Positions 55,192 through 64,000 of a stretch of DNA of 64,000 nucleotides are shown here, piece by piece. Both the position numbers and the translations under genes were made by a program. The notes beneath the pieces are model-generated. The model saw only the letters and a program-made list of their open reading frames with translations, was not told the origin of the DNA and searched no databases. Origin of the DNA: Daucus carota subsp. sativus (lineage: Eukaryota > Streptophyta > Magnoliopsida > Apiales > Apiaceae); NCBI RefSeq assembly GCF_001625215.2, contig NC_030383.2:62424949-62488948 (forward strand), read 5' to 3'. Position 1 is the stretch's first letter. Each line of letters starts with the position of its first letter.

Positions 55192-56267
55192 TATTAGAAA
55201 TCAGGCCAGACGATATGATTGAAATTGAGAAACAGCTGTGTGAAAAGTCTTAAGCAAGAACTGGAGATGAGCTACAAGTTTGAGAATGGATGCAGATCTA
55301 TGGCCTATGGCCTTGTATACGTTTTGTACTGTTGACTAACTTGGCTGTGATGCATCTTCTTTCATCTGACAGTGAAGTCGTTATCAGAAATTACAAGAGG
55401 AACTGAGGAAGTGTGTGAAAGCCCAGGCGAGCAACTTAGAAGGCAGCATTGATCCTGTTCTTAGTTCATAATTTTATGGTGAAACTTGTAGCAGCTAGTT
55501 TAAGTTTTAAGTTTTAATCAGTTCATTTCAACTTTCTCATTAATTTTGTTTTAGCAGTTCCAGAAGTTCTAACTTGTAAGAGAGGATAGTAACACTTGTC
55601 CAACTTGCAAGAATGTTCTTAATACAAAAAAGAACTGATGTTTAGTATTTGCCACTTAACAGTATAAACAGGATGTATCCTCCTTTGTTTTTCCGAATTT
55701 TCTGAATTATCTGCAAGAGCTAGGTACATATATTAGGGATTGATAAGATTTTCCGAATTATCTGCAAGAGCTAGTCACTTTCGTACAGAGAAAGTGGAAT
55801 GAAGGTCATTTTTTACCATTAAATCTTAAGCATTAGTTATCAGGACACTTTCATATATGGATGGTGGTGGGATGAAGGCTCTTTTTTACCGTTAAATCAA
55901 AAGCACCGGTCTTCACCAAATAAGCATATGAGAGCCTTTACCTATACTTTTAAACACATTTTGATATGCACATTTGATTTGGTATATCCAATTTTCCTTT
56001 CATATTATGTTATTTTATTCATCATTCAAAGTGGCAGTTTTGTCATTTTTTCGACATTGGGAGCAGTCTATCGAAAATGGTAGTTTTGTCATTTCTTTCG
56101 GGGGCAGTCAAGCGAGGAAATGACTTGTAACAAAATGGTAATTCTAAAGTGCCATTGTCCATATCACAACTCATGTGGAGACTGATGAGCATTTATAGAA
56201 CTGAAGAAACCATGTAATGCAAGATGAGGCTGGAAATATTTATTGCCACATGGAAGTTCAACTCAAC
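55192..56267. other. Intergenic, no gene recognised
   Basis: Moderately AT-rich. The phrase GATTTTCCGAATTATCTGCAAGAGCTAG is nearly repeated at about 55692 and 55748, and AGTTTTGTCATTT(T/C)TTTCG at about 56035 and 56084. I see no mobile element with defined ends. Confidence 0.45.
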
Positions 56268-56408
56268 CTGTGTAGCTGCCTTCACATAAATAGTATCTGC
56301 ACATTCTATGGCTGTCCATTGCTTTGCAGGTAAACCAAGCAGGATCAAAGCCTTTAATTGTGGACTAGTTTCTGGATTTGTGTAACACAACTCATTAAAC
56401 ACAGTATG
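56268..56408 (-). pseudogene. Candidate isolated exon of unknown family
   Basis: On the minus strand, GACAG precedes and GTTGAG follows an open stretch of exactly 47 codons (HTVFNELCY..., KALILLGLPAKQWTAIECAD, TIYVKAATQ). The composition and well-formed splice borders look protein-like rather than random. I cannot name the family and found no neighbouring exons. It may be a relic of a lost gene or a captured fragment. Confidence 0.3.
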
Positions 56409-56700
56409 CTGTCCCTATTTATTGTAATCATGTTTCTTAGTTTCTGTCCATGCCATGTTTGCTCTGCGGTTTTTCGGCTTAAATATAATGAATGACATAA
56501 AATATTATGGTTTGTCACATGGCTGTAACAAGATATGACTCTCTTACAGCTTGCTGTTCTGTCAACTTACTCTTGGTCAACGCTATATCAATATTTAATG
56601 TCCCATGTTGTATGCATTTTCTTGTCATGAGTAAGTTCTTGTCTGTCTATTAGATATCTGTACTGGCTGAGATAGATTGCAAAGGGAATTGGCAGGTGAT

Positions 56701-58027
56701 ATGGAAGTTGAGGAGGGGCTTGATGATTGGGCGAAAGAAGTGAAGGCATTTGAGGAGACGAAGGCCGGGGTCAAAGGTCTTGTAGACTCTGGTGTCACAA
56801 AAGTACCCAGGATATTTGTACATCCACGGGCTGAATTGCTAAAACCAGAGGTATTGAGTGAGGAAAGCAGTGGTGAATCCAGAGTTCCGCTCATAGACCT
56901 TCGTGGAGTTGAAGGTGTTGAAAGAAAGGATATAGTGGAACAGATCCGACAAGCATGTGAACATTGGGGATTCTTTCAGATGGTGAATCATGGAATGGAT
57001 GTTAGTGTGATTAACGCAACTCTGGAGGCTACACGAAGGCTCCATGAGCAGCCAAGTGAGGACAAGGTGGGATTGTTTTCGGATGACAGTAGCAAGAAGG
57101 TTAGGTTGTATACTGTCAATGGATCAGTCCACAAATCCAGGCCTGGTCCTTGGAGGGATGCTCTAGCTTGTGCTTATTTAGATGATACACTAGACTCTGA
57201 GGAAATACCTCAAATCTGCAGGTATATGCATTCTTATATCTAATCGTGTTTCGTCATATTAATATATCATTTGTGATTTTTGTGCGAATTCACTGTCAAA
57301 TTGTTAAGCTAAATGCATTTTGCAGGAAAGAAATGGAAGATTATGTGCAGTCAATTATAAAACTCAGAGAGACCCTATCAGAATTGCTATCTGAAGCTTT
57401 AGGGTTGAGCAGTGACTACCTATCACGCATTGAATGCATGAAAAGCGAGTTCTTGACCTGGTTATATTATCCCGCTTGCCCTGAGCCCGAGCTTGCCTTT
57501 GGAGCTCCACAGCATTCAGACCCAACATTTCTAACTATACTACTACAAGACACTATTGGTGGCCTCCAATTTCTTCATCAAGATCACTGGGTAGATGTTC
57601 CTCCGATTCCCGGTGCTCTGATAGCCCACATTGGAGATCTAATGCAGGTAGCTGTATACTTGAATATCTATATATTTATTTACACTTCTGATCATGCCTG
57701 ATATTCTTGATTTTTCCAGAGCAGTTGCAGTGATTATGTTTTTAACAACTCCCTCCCCCGATTTTGTGAGTACAGATCATTTCCAACGACAAATTCAAAA
57801 GTGCGGATCATAGGGTGCTGGCACGCAGTGATCAAATAAGGGTATCCGCGGCATGTTTTCTGTATCCCAGCGCCAAGAACCTACTAAAGCCATACAGTCC
57901 GATAATGGAGCTTATGTCTGACAACAACCAACCTCTGTACAAAGAAGTATCACCCTTGGAATATGCAATCTATCATCAGTCCAGAGCAATGGATGGTACG
58001 TCGACGCTTTCTCACTATAAACTATGA
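56701..58027 (+). CDS. 2-oxoglutarate/Fe(II)-dependent dioxygenase, ACC-oxidase-homolog group
   Basis: Soluble oxygenase of the plant DOXC class, usually acting in specialised metabolism. Three exons, 56701-57221, 57326-57647 and 57776-58027, give 364 aa, the normal length. The N-terminal domain has VPLIDLRG and the HWGFFQMVNHG motif. The iron ligands are H237, D239 (PQHSDPT) and H293 (SADHRVLA); R303 and S305 (RVS) bind 2-oxoglutarate. The C-terminal end LSHYKL is like other members annotated as 1-aminocyclopropane-1-carboxylate oxidase homologs. These are not true ethylene-forming ACC oxidases; the substrate is unknown. The ATG at 56701 is the first in frame after a TTG. All catalytic residues are present. 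Confidence 0.93.
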
Positions 58028-58536
58028 CTTGATGGCATCTTGTATAAGAAAGTAGAAGTGTTTTTCTGTTGAATTTTCCAGGACTTGTAATAAAACTAGC
58101 TTATGCATGTATAAATTCATCAAAATCCAGATGTTTGTTTCTTTATTCCTACACAGTACAGTAAAAAGACAGCAGCTTTTAAGCTTACAAAAGAAATTTT
58201 ATATGATACTTCATTTTACAAGTCTGTTTTGTCTCTGAGATGCTAATTTTTTAGAGATCTTTAATGTCTGCAATTTTTTTAATTGGATCGATTGGCCTAT
58301 CTTATAGTACTTTATTGATTCAAACACAACAAAGTAACAATAGCACACTATCACAAGTCACGAACTTTAACCAAGGAAAATCAAACGAAATCAGCTCCCT
58401 TGGGTATGTACTTGCAGTCTGACAAGAACAGCTGATGATGAACTGATTAAAAATCGAAAACCACTCATGTAGAGTCCCAAAAGGGTGTTAGAGCAACCAC
58501 AACACAATCCCATTTCGTGCATTGGACCACGTGAAG

Positions 58537-58614
58537 TGGTATTAAAGTAGAAATGAGAGGGTCAGTTGGGGTTTGAGGTATTAAAGTAGAAATGAGAGGT
58601 TCAGTTGGGGTATG
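58537..58614 (+). repeat. Tandem duplication, 39-bp unit x2
   Basis: GGTATTAAAGTAGAAATGAG begins at 58537 and 58576, each followed by AGG(G/T)TCAGTTGGGGT(T/A)TGA. Confidence 0.9.
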
Positions 58615-58925
58615 AGGAAAATGGAGAAAAGTGGGTGGTCCCTCCTTCCTGGTCCCAAAGGATCATTTTTTTAAAGGTTTATAGCATGTTAGTAGCCGAA
58701 TAGTCCTATTTGTTCAAAGTCATAGGCCCAATTTGACGGTTAGCATTAGCGGATTAAATTTCAGTTTTGACTAGTGAATTTAGCGGATTGAAAAAATTAT
58801 ATTAAATAAACCTGTTTAATAAATAGATGTTTATAATTTAACTATACACATAACAATCGTCTGTCCAAAAAAACTACTGCAAGTAACTTTTCAAGATTAG
58901 CGAATTGAGTTATTTCATCCACCAA

Positions 58926-59223
58926 GAGCATCTTCAACCATAGAAAACCCTTAGCTAAAATGTGAGTTCTCCAACCATACTGTGTTTATAATTTTAGCCA
59001 ATCTCCTAATTTGAGGAAGATTGCACGTCATTTATCACCATATTTAACTGATATATTCTATTTATAAATCTAAAATATTAATAACATACTATTTTTAAAT
59101 TATAGCCAATCAATATAGCCAATACCATTGAAGCATAATATCCTACAGGTTCAGCAAATTTTACCTAATGTCTTGCAAGTCCAATTTAGCCAACGATTAT
59201 AGCCAACCCGAATGAAGATGCTC
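58926..59223. mobile_element. MITE with GAGCATCTTCA ends, 298 bp
   Basis: The left end GAGCATCTTCAACCATAG and the inverted right end CGAATGAAGATGCTC match, as do the inner phrases TTAGCTAAA and TTTAGCCAA. The GAGCATCTYCAA type is common in plants. Target duplication not clear. Confidence 0.65.
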
Positions 59224-59877
59224 TAACAATCAAACACCGTATCAGAGAATTCATCTTTCAAACCTCTAATTCAGCTCGATATTCTAATTTTTTCTCAAAC
59301 TTCTTACTTACAAATAGGGGCATTGAACAAATGTATGCCTTCTTTTGCAATATTTGCTAGAGTGAACATATTACATCTGTGTGTGCATGTTCCTAAATAT
59401 CTTGGCCCTGCAAAGAGAATCAACTCAAACCATTAAAAAAAATCCAAACATGTTACTGTTAATTTAACTTATAACTCAAAACCAGAATGGCAGAAGAATA
59501 TAAAGTTGAAGGATTATCTGTAGTGATGCTGAATATGCACTAAAGTTAAACCAGCTTGACCTGAAGATTTAATATGCAAACCAAATTTCTATGGCTTACA
59601 AGTTATAACAGAATGCTTAATTCCGCATTTCTAGGGTAGAATTTTCCTGGAAAAATTGATAGCTATCAAGTGGACAGAAATACAACACAGTACCAGCTGA
59701 TTTGATATGCAAAACAAATTTCTATGGCTTACAAAATGGGTAATCTTTCTTTTCTACATATATTATCTGGAAAAATTGATATGTGATAGCTATCAAGTGG
59801 ACAGAAAAACTGGACCAGACGATTTGATATGCAAACCAATTAGTACTCAAGAAAACAGCTACTCTTTCAAACTGTTA

Positions 59878-60206
59878 GGTTGTGTTCACTTCATGGAATG
59901 GAATGAGGGGAGAATGGAATGAAAAATTATGTAGAAGTTTTAAGGAGAAAGAAGAAAGTATGAGATAATGGTGACAAAATATGAATGTAGTTAATTTTTT
60001 TGTGAGAAAGATTGTGAAGAAACATGATGTTCAAATGGAATGAGCATTCTTTCCAAAACATGTGGGTTGGAGTTATAGTTAAAATAGTAAGGTTGGAATG
60101 ATTGAAGGAATGAAAATTATATATATTTTTTTTGATCAACACCATTTTAGAGTACAAAATTCATTCCATTCTCCCTCCATTCCATTCTCTCCAAGTGAAC
60201 ACAACC
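59878..60206. mobile_element. Tourist-like MITE, 329 bp, TTA target duplication
   Basis: GGTTGTGTTCACTT and AAGTGAACACAACC are perfect 14-bp terminal inverted repeats. Imperfect inverted GGAATGGAATGAGGGGAGAA / TTCTCCCTCCATTCC-type phrases continue inward. TTA flanks both sides (59875-59877, 60207-60209), as expected of the PIF/Harbinger superfamily. It ends about 220 bp before the RLP start codon. Confidence 0.88.
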
Positions 60207-60364
60207 TTAGTGTGTTTTAGGGATCAGAAAACTTCAAACTTGTGGAAGACGTTCGATTTAGCATTCTCTCAAGTCATTAGTCAATGGTCCCTAACAGGCC
60301 AACTGTCTACACATTTAGTCTTTCTTCGCGGGACAACATTGATTGAATTACTACGAAACATCCC

Positions 60365-60372
60365 TTATATAT
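60365..60372 (+). promoter_or_regulatory. Candidate TATA-like element of the RLP gene
   Basis: TTATATAT lies about 60 bp before the ATG at 60427. Pattern only; the Tourist-like MITE lies just upstream and may supply promoter sequence. Confidence 0.3.
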
Positions 60373-60426
60373 TACTAGATCCCCAGGAAACTATGGAAAC
60401 AAGTAAGCAGCTAAACAGATAAAGCA

Positions 60427-63403
60427 ATGGCTATATTTCACCGTGCTCGTGTTTCTTTAGTATTTTATGTTCTCTTCATCTTTGTACTTCCACTCAATAT
60501 AACTTCATCTCCAGAATCTGAAGGAGAAGCTCTTGTCAAATGGAAGAACACTTTAGTACCATCTACTAGACTCCTTTCTTGGCCCCTAGACTCTTGGTCC
60601 CTAGAAAATCTCAAATACCTTTGTGACTGGAATGGCATCACCTGCAATACTGCAGGAACAGTTTCCAAACTCAATATTACTGTACCGAGATACGTCTCCT
60701 ACAAGGCACTCAATCCCGATCAGCCAATCACCGGAAGAGATTTCCCCTTTTCTGGTACACTTGCATCCTTCAATTTCTCTTCACTTCCAAACCTCATTTC
60801 GTTGGAAATAAGCAACAACCATCTTTCAGATAGTATTCCAGTAGAGATTGGAAATCTAACCAAACTTGAGTACTTGAGCTTTGAACACAACGGTTTAAGT
60901 GGTACCATTCCTTACCAAATTAGTTATCTTCAGAAGTTAAGGTATCTTAACTTGGGAGAAAACAGCTTCATTAATGCTAACTGGTCCATGTTCTTCAACA
61001 TGTCAGATTTGACATCCCTCTCCTTCCACTCAAATCAACTTGCTTCAGAATTTCCAGCTTTTGCAATCACTTCTAGGAACTTGACTTTTCTTGATTTGTC
61101 ATCGAATAAGTTGACAGGCTCCATACCTGAGTCAGTGTTTACCCATTTGGTTAATCTTGAATACCTAGATCTTAGTGGTAATTTATTTGAAGGACCAGTA
61201 CTCAGAAATATTTCCAAGCTTTCTAAGCTAAAATATTTGGACCTGGAATCAAATAATTTCTCGGGGTCTATTCCTGAAAGTATTGGTCTTCTACATAATC
61301 TCGAATTTCTTAATTTGGGTAAAAATACATTTGAAGGAAGTATTCCTCCTGAGCTTGGATGGTGTACCAAACTCAATATCTTGGATCTATCTGAGACTTC
61401 GCTCACTGGCCTTCTCCCTTTATCCTTGTCAAATCTTACACAGATGTCTGAGCTATACCTATCGGAGAATCATCTTTATGGTCAGCTCTCGCCTCATGTT
61501 GTCAGCAACTGGACCGAGCTAAGGATATTGGACATTAAAAACAATACCTTGAGCGGTAATATTCCTCCTGAAATTGGTATGCTGACAAATCTTAAAAAGC
61601 TCGATATAACTAGTAATAGTCTTACAGGAGACATTCCGAGAGAGATTGGAAAGTTGAAAGGGCTGGAGAAGTTATACCTCTCAGGAAACCATCTAGCAGG
61701 TCCAATTCCAGCAACAATTGGAAACCTCACCAATTTGCTAGACTTATATTTGAACTTCAATAATCTTACTGGAACTATTCCACCTGAGATTGGGAACTCA
61801 ACGCTGCTGGATTTTTTTTATGCCAACAATAACCAGTTGAATGGAAAATTGCCTGATTCCATTGCCAATTTAAGTAGCTTGCGGGTACTTTTCCTTTATT
61901 CCAACAGGTTTTCTGGTAGCATTCCGAAGGACTTGGGAAAGTATACTGCTAGGTTGTCTCATGTTGATTTATCAAAGAACAACTTCTCTGGTAAGCTTTA
62001 CAAAACTTTCAAGTCTATTCTTTTGATACAGTTAGAAATATTTTGTACTGCTCCTTCGTATTCATAAGTTATTGTTGACAAAACATAAGACCCTCCCTGC
62101 ATAGTTATAATCTTCCTGGAAGTGTAAATATTCTGCCTGAGGTTGGAAAATTGCTTAAAACTCTAACAAGTTTATGAAATTATCTATCAGAAAACATGTT
62201 TATGAAAAGATTTTGATTTGAGTAACTTGTTTATCACTCTCTTTATGTTTGACAGGAGAAATTCCTTCAACACTTTGCAAAGCGACTTCCCTTGAGACTC
62301 TTGATTTGTCGGATAACGGCTTAGGCGGCACAATTCCACACAGTTTGGGAGATTCCAACATTAGACTCTCTGTAGTGGATCTTCATAATAATCAACTTCA
62401 AGGGAGAATACCACTAACCTTCAAAAAGAGCTGCCAGTTGACAACTTTCAACATAAACAGTAATAATATTGAAGGATCGGTATCCCTTGCCTTGGCCAAC
62501 TGTACGCAGTTACAGATTCTTGATTTTGGGAACAACAAGTTGAAAGACACATTTCCATGGTGGCTAGTAGCTCTTCCGGAGCTACAAATCCTTGTGTTGC
62601 GTTCTAATAGACTGCATGGTAACTTAAGTGTTGACAATATAAAGCATCCATTCCCCAAATTGCGTATCATGGATATCTCTCACAATCGATTCAGTGGCAA
62701 CCTGCCAATCAACTTTTTTGATAACTTCAAAGATATGGCAGATTCAGATCGAGACATCGGATTGAATACAACAAACATAGATGGTTCATATTACGAAGCT
62801 TCTATTTCCTTAGTTGTCAAGGGAAAGAATCTTGAAGTGACGAAAATTCTTTATATATACACGAGTATAGATTTATCAAGCAACAAGTTCACTGGCGTTA
62901 TTCCAAAAGTCCTTGGAGAACTTAAATCACTCCGGCTGCTCAACCTTTCTGATAACAACCTTACAGGACATATACCATCAATGCTGGGAAATATGGGTCT
63001 TCTTGAATCTTTAGATCTGTCTTTAAACCAGTTGACAGGAAGGATTCCTAGGCAATTGACCAGTCTGACATTTCTTGCATTCTTGAACCTTTCTGCCAAC
63101 AATCTTTCGGGATCAATTCCACAAGGCAGGCAATTCGACGCATTGAGCAATGATTCATATCTAGGTAATCCGGCCTTGTGTGGAATTCCTCTGTCCAAGA
63201 AGTGTAAATATGATGAGTTGCCAAAACAAGAAGTTAATGATGATAATGACGATGATTGGTTTGATTGGAAAATGATCCTGTTCGGGTATGGAAGTGGATT
63301 GATAGGCGGGTTGTCCACGGGATATATTGTATTCACAACCGGAAAGCCTTGGCGATTTGTAATGTTTGTCGAAAAAGTTCAGCAAAAGTTGATCAGAAGA
63401 TAG
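60427..63403 (+). CDS. Leucine-rich-repeat receptor-like protein (RLP)
   Basis: Plasma-membrane receptor without a kinase, of the kind that senses microbes or developmental signals with SOBIR1/BAK1-type partners. Two exons, 60427-61990 and 62256-63403, give 903 aa. In order: signal peptide (about 1-28), N-terminal cap with CDWNGITC, LRRs of the LxxLxLxxNxLxGxIP type from about 105, a non-LRR island near 690-710 (YYEASISLVVKGKNLE), four C-terminal LRRs, an acidic patch (DDNDDDW, about 848-856), a transmembrane helix with GxxxG-type spacing (GYGSGLIGGLSTG, about 860-882) and a tail of about 20 residues. The kinase is absent, as in RLPs. The intron is required to avoid a stop at 62065 and restores NNFSG/EIPS. 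The ligand is unknown. Confidence 0.93.
61991..62255 (+). other. RLP intron with LRR-like relic
   Basis: GT at 61991 and TTTGACAG at 62248-62255. One frame in 62100-62180 reads HSYNLPGSVNILPEVGKLLK and TLTSL before a TGA, close to the LRR pattern of the surrounding exons. The intron therefore appears to contain decayed coding repeats. Confidence 0.55.
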
Positions 63404-63765
63404 ATGAGGAGGACTTCACATCATGTTTTTTCTTTTTCACTTTGATCAGATATCTGTTGCATTGAAAAATTTACTATTGTAGTAATGATATATTCTACTA
63501 TATCTTCATCTTGCATCAAGAAGCCAAAGAGTGGTCTGTCTATCATGAATGTTTAAAATTTTTAAAGGATTGAACATCAAATCTAATACCGTCTCCATTA
63601 AATATCAGCTTAAACTAATTCAATTTTTAGTGTGGATTAGGGCTCTAATTCGAGCCAAGCTCGAGCTCGGACTCGTTTAGCTCGATTAGCTCGCGTGTAA
63701 GTTGAGTCAAAATATTGAGCTTATTTAGTCAAACGAGCAGCTCAACTCGACTTGGTTAAATGTGT

Positions 63766-63840
63766 GATTGGAAATCTGATCACCGAACTTGAGTAATTGA
63801 GCTTCGAAAACAACAATTTCAGTGGTACCATTCCTCAAGA
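63766..63840 (+). pseudogene. LRR fragment of an RLP, broken
   Basis: GATTGGAAATCT, GAACTTGAGTA and AGTGGTACCATTCCT match RLP exon 1 at 60846-60912, here with an in-frame TAA (IGNL...LE-stop-LSFENNNFSGTIP). It is a remnant of a second RLP copy or a partial duplication. Nothing else of such a copy is seen before the window ends. Confidence 0.75.
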
Positions 63841-64000
63841 CTACGATTGCCCTTGTTTTTTCTTATGTAAAAATTACCATTGCAGAGGTGAAGTTGGTGT
63901 TGCGGATGCATGAGGTTTATGATACGTTCTGGTGATTCTGCACATCTTTGGTGCAGGAAAAATGAACAAGGAGTATGCTCCAGAAAGCATATGTATGCAG
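63841..64000 (+). other. Window end, unassigned
   Basis: ACCATTGCAG at about 63882-63891 could be an acceptor for an exon running on from there, but the sequence that follows has early stops in the frames I tried. Too short to judge. Confidence 0.3.

Larger units (their letters stand above)
58028..60364. other. Intergenic region between the dioxygenase and the RLP
   Basis: Holds two MITEs and a small tandem duplication, listed separately. In 59540-59840 the phrases CAAATTTCTATGGCTTACAA and TGATAGCTATCAAGTGGACAGAAA each occur twice, which marks another worn local duplication. No coding sequence seen. Confidence 0.55.

Noticed and set aside
60132..60422. 96-codon ORF just before the RLP
   Set aside because: It begins inside the right end of the Tourist-like MITE and stops before the RLP ATG; no signal or domain.

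Overview
The window is nuclear DNA of a flowering plant, most likely a eudicot. It has AT-rich intergenic and intronic sequence, GT-AG introns, many Stowaway-type MITEs, tRNA-derived SINEs and plant-specific families (myosin XI, LOB-domain, Csl, LRR receptor-like protein). I cannot name the species. All exon models below were read by eye from splice sites and reading-frame continuity; the phases close in every model.

Layout: (1) 1-16.2 kb, + strand: the C-terminal two thirds of a class XI myosin in 27 exons; its 5' part lies before the window. Two of its introns carry six elements bordered by (TA)n runs. (2) 17.9-23.5 kb, +: a complete cellulose synthase-like gene of the CslG/CslM type (717 aa). 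(3) 23.5-33.6 kb: a decayed tandem array of the Csl 3' region. It has four copies of the 3' flank and one orphan copy of the last exon, broken up by a hAT element, a LINE fragment, a Helitron and a 1.2-kb Mutator-like element. (4) 33.9-38.4 kb, +: deoxyhypusine hydroxylase. (5) 41.6-42.7 kb, +: an LBD16-like LOB-domain transcription factor. (6) 46.2-50.5 kb, - strand: a class 3 (alpha/beta hydrolase) lipase. (7) 51-56.6 kb: a diverged duplicated non-coding segment, a short ORF and one unassigned candidate exon. (8) 56.7-58.0 kb, +: a 2-oxoglutarate/Fe(II) dioxygenase of the ACC-oxidase-homolog group. (9) 60.4-63.4 kb, +: an LRR receptor-like protein, followed by a small LRR relic.

Most genes are unrelated housekeeping or regulatory genes. 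The only pair that might share a pathway is the Csl gene, which resembles triterpenoid glucuronosyltransferases, and the dioxygenase 33 kb away; that link is speculation. The strongest second-look items are the chain of (TA)n-bordered elements, the non-canonical catalytic motifs of the Csl protein, the Csl tandem array with an intact orphan exon, the Mutator-like element with one asymmetric arm, and an RLP intron that looks like former LRR coding sequence.
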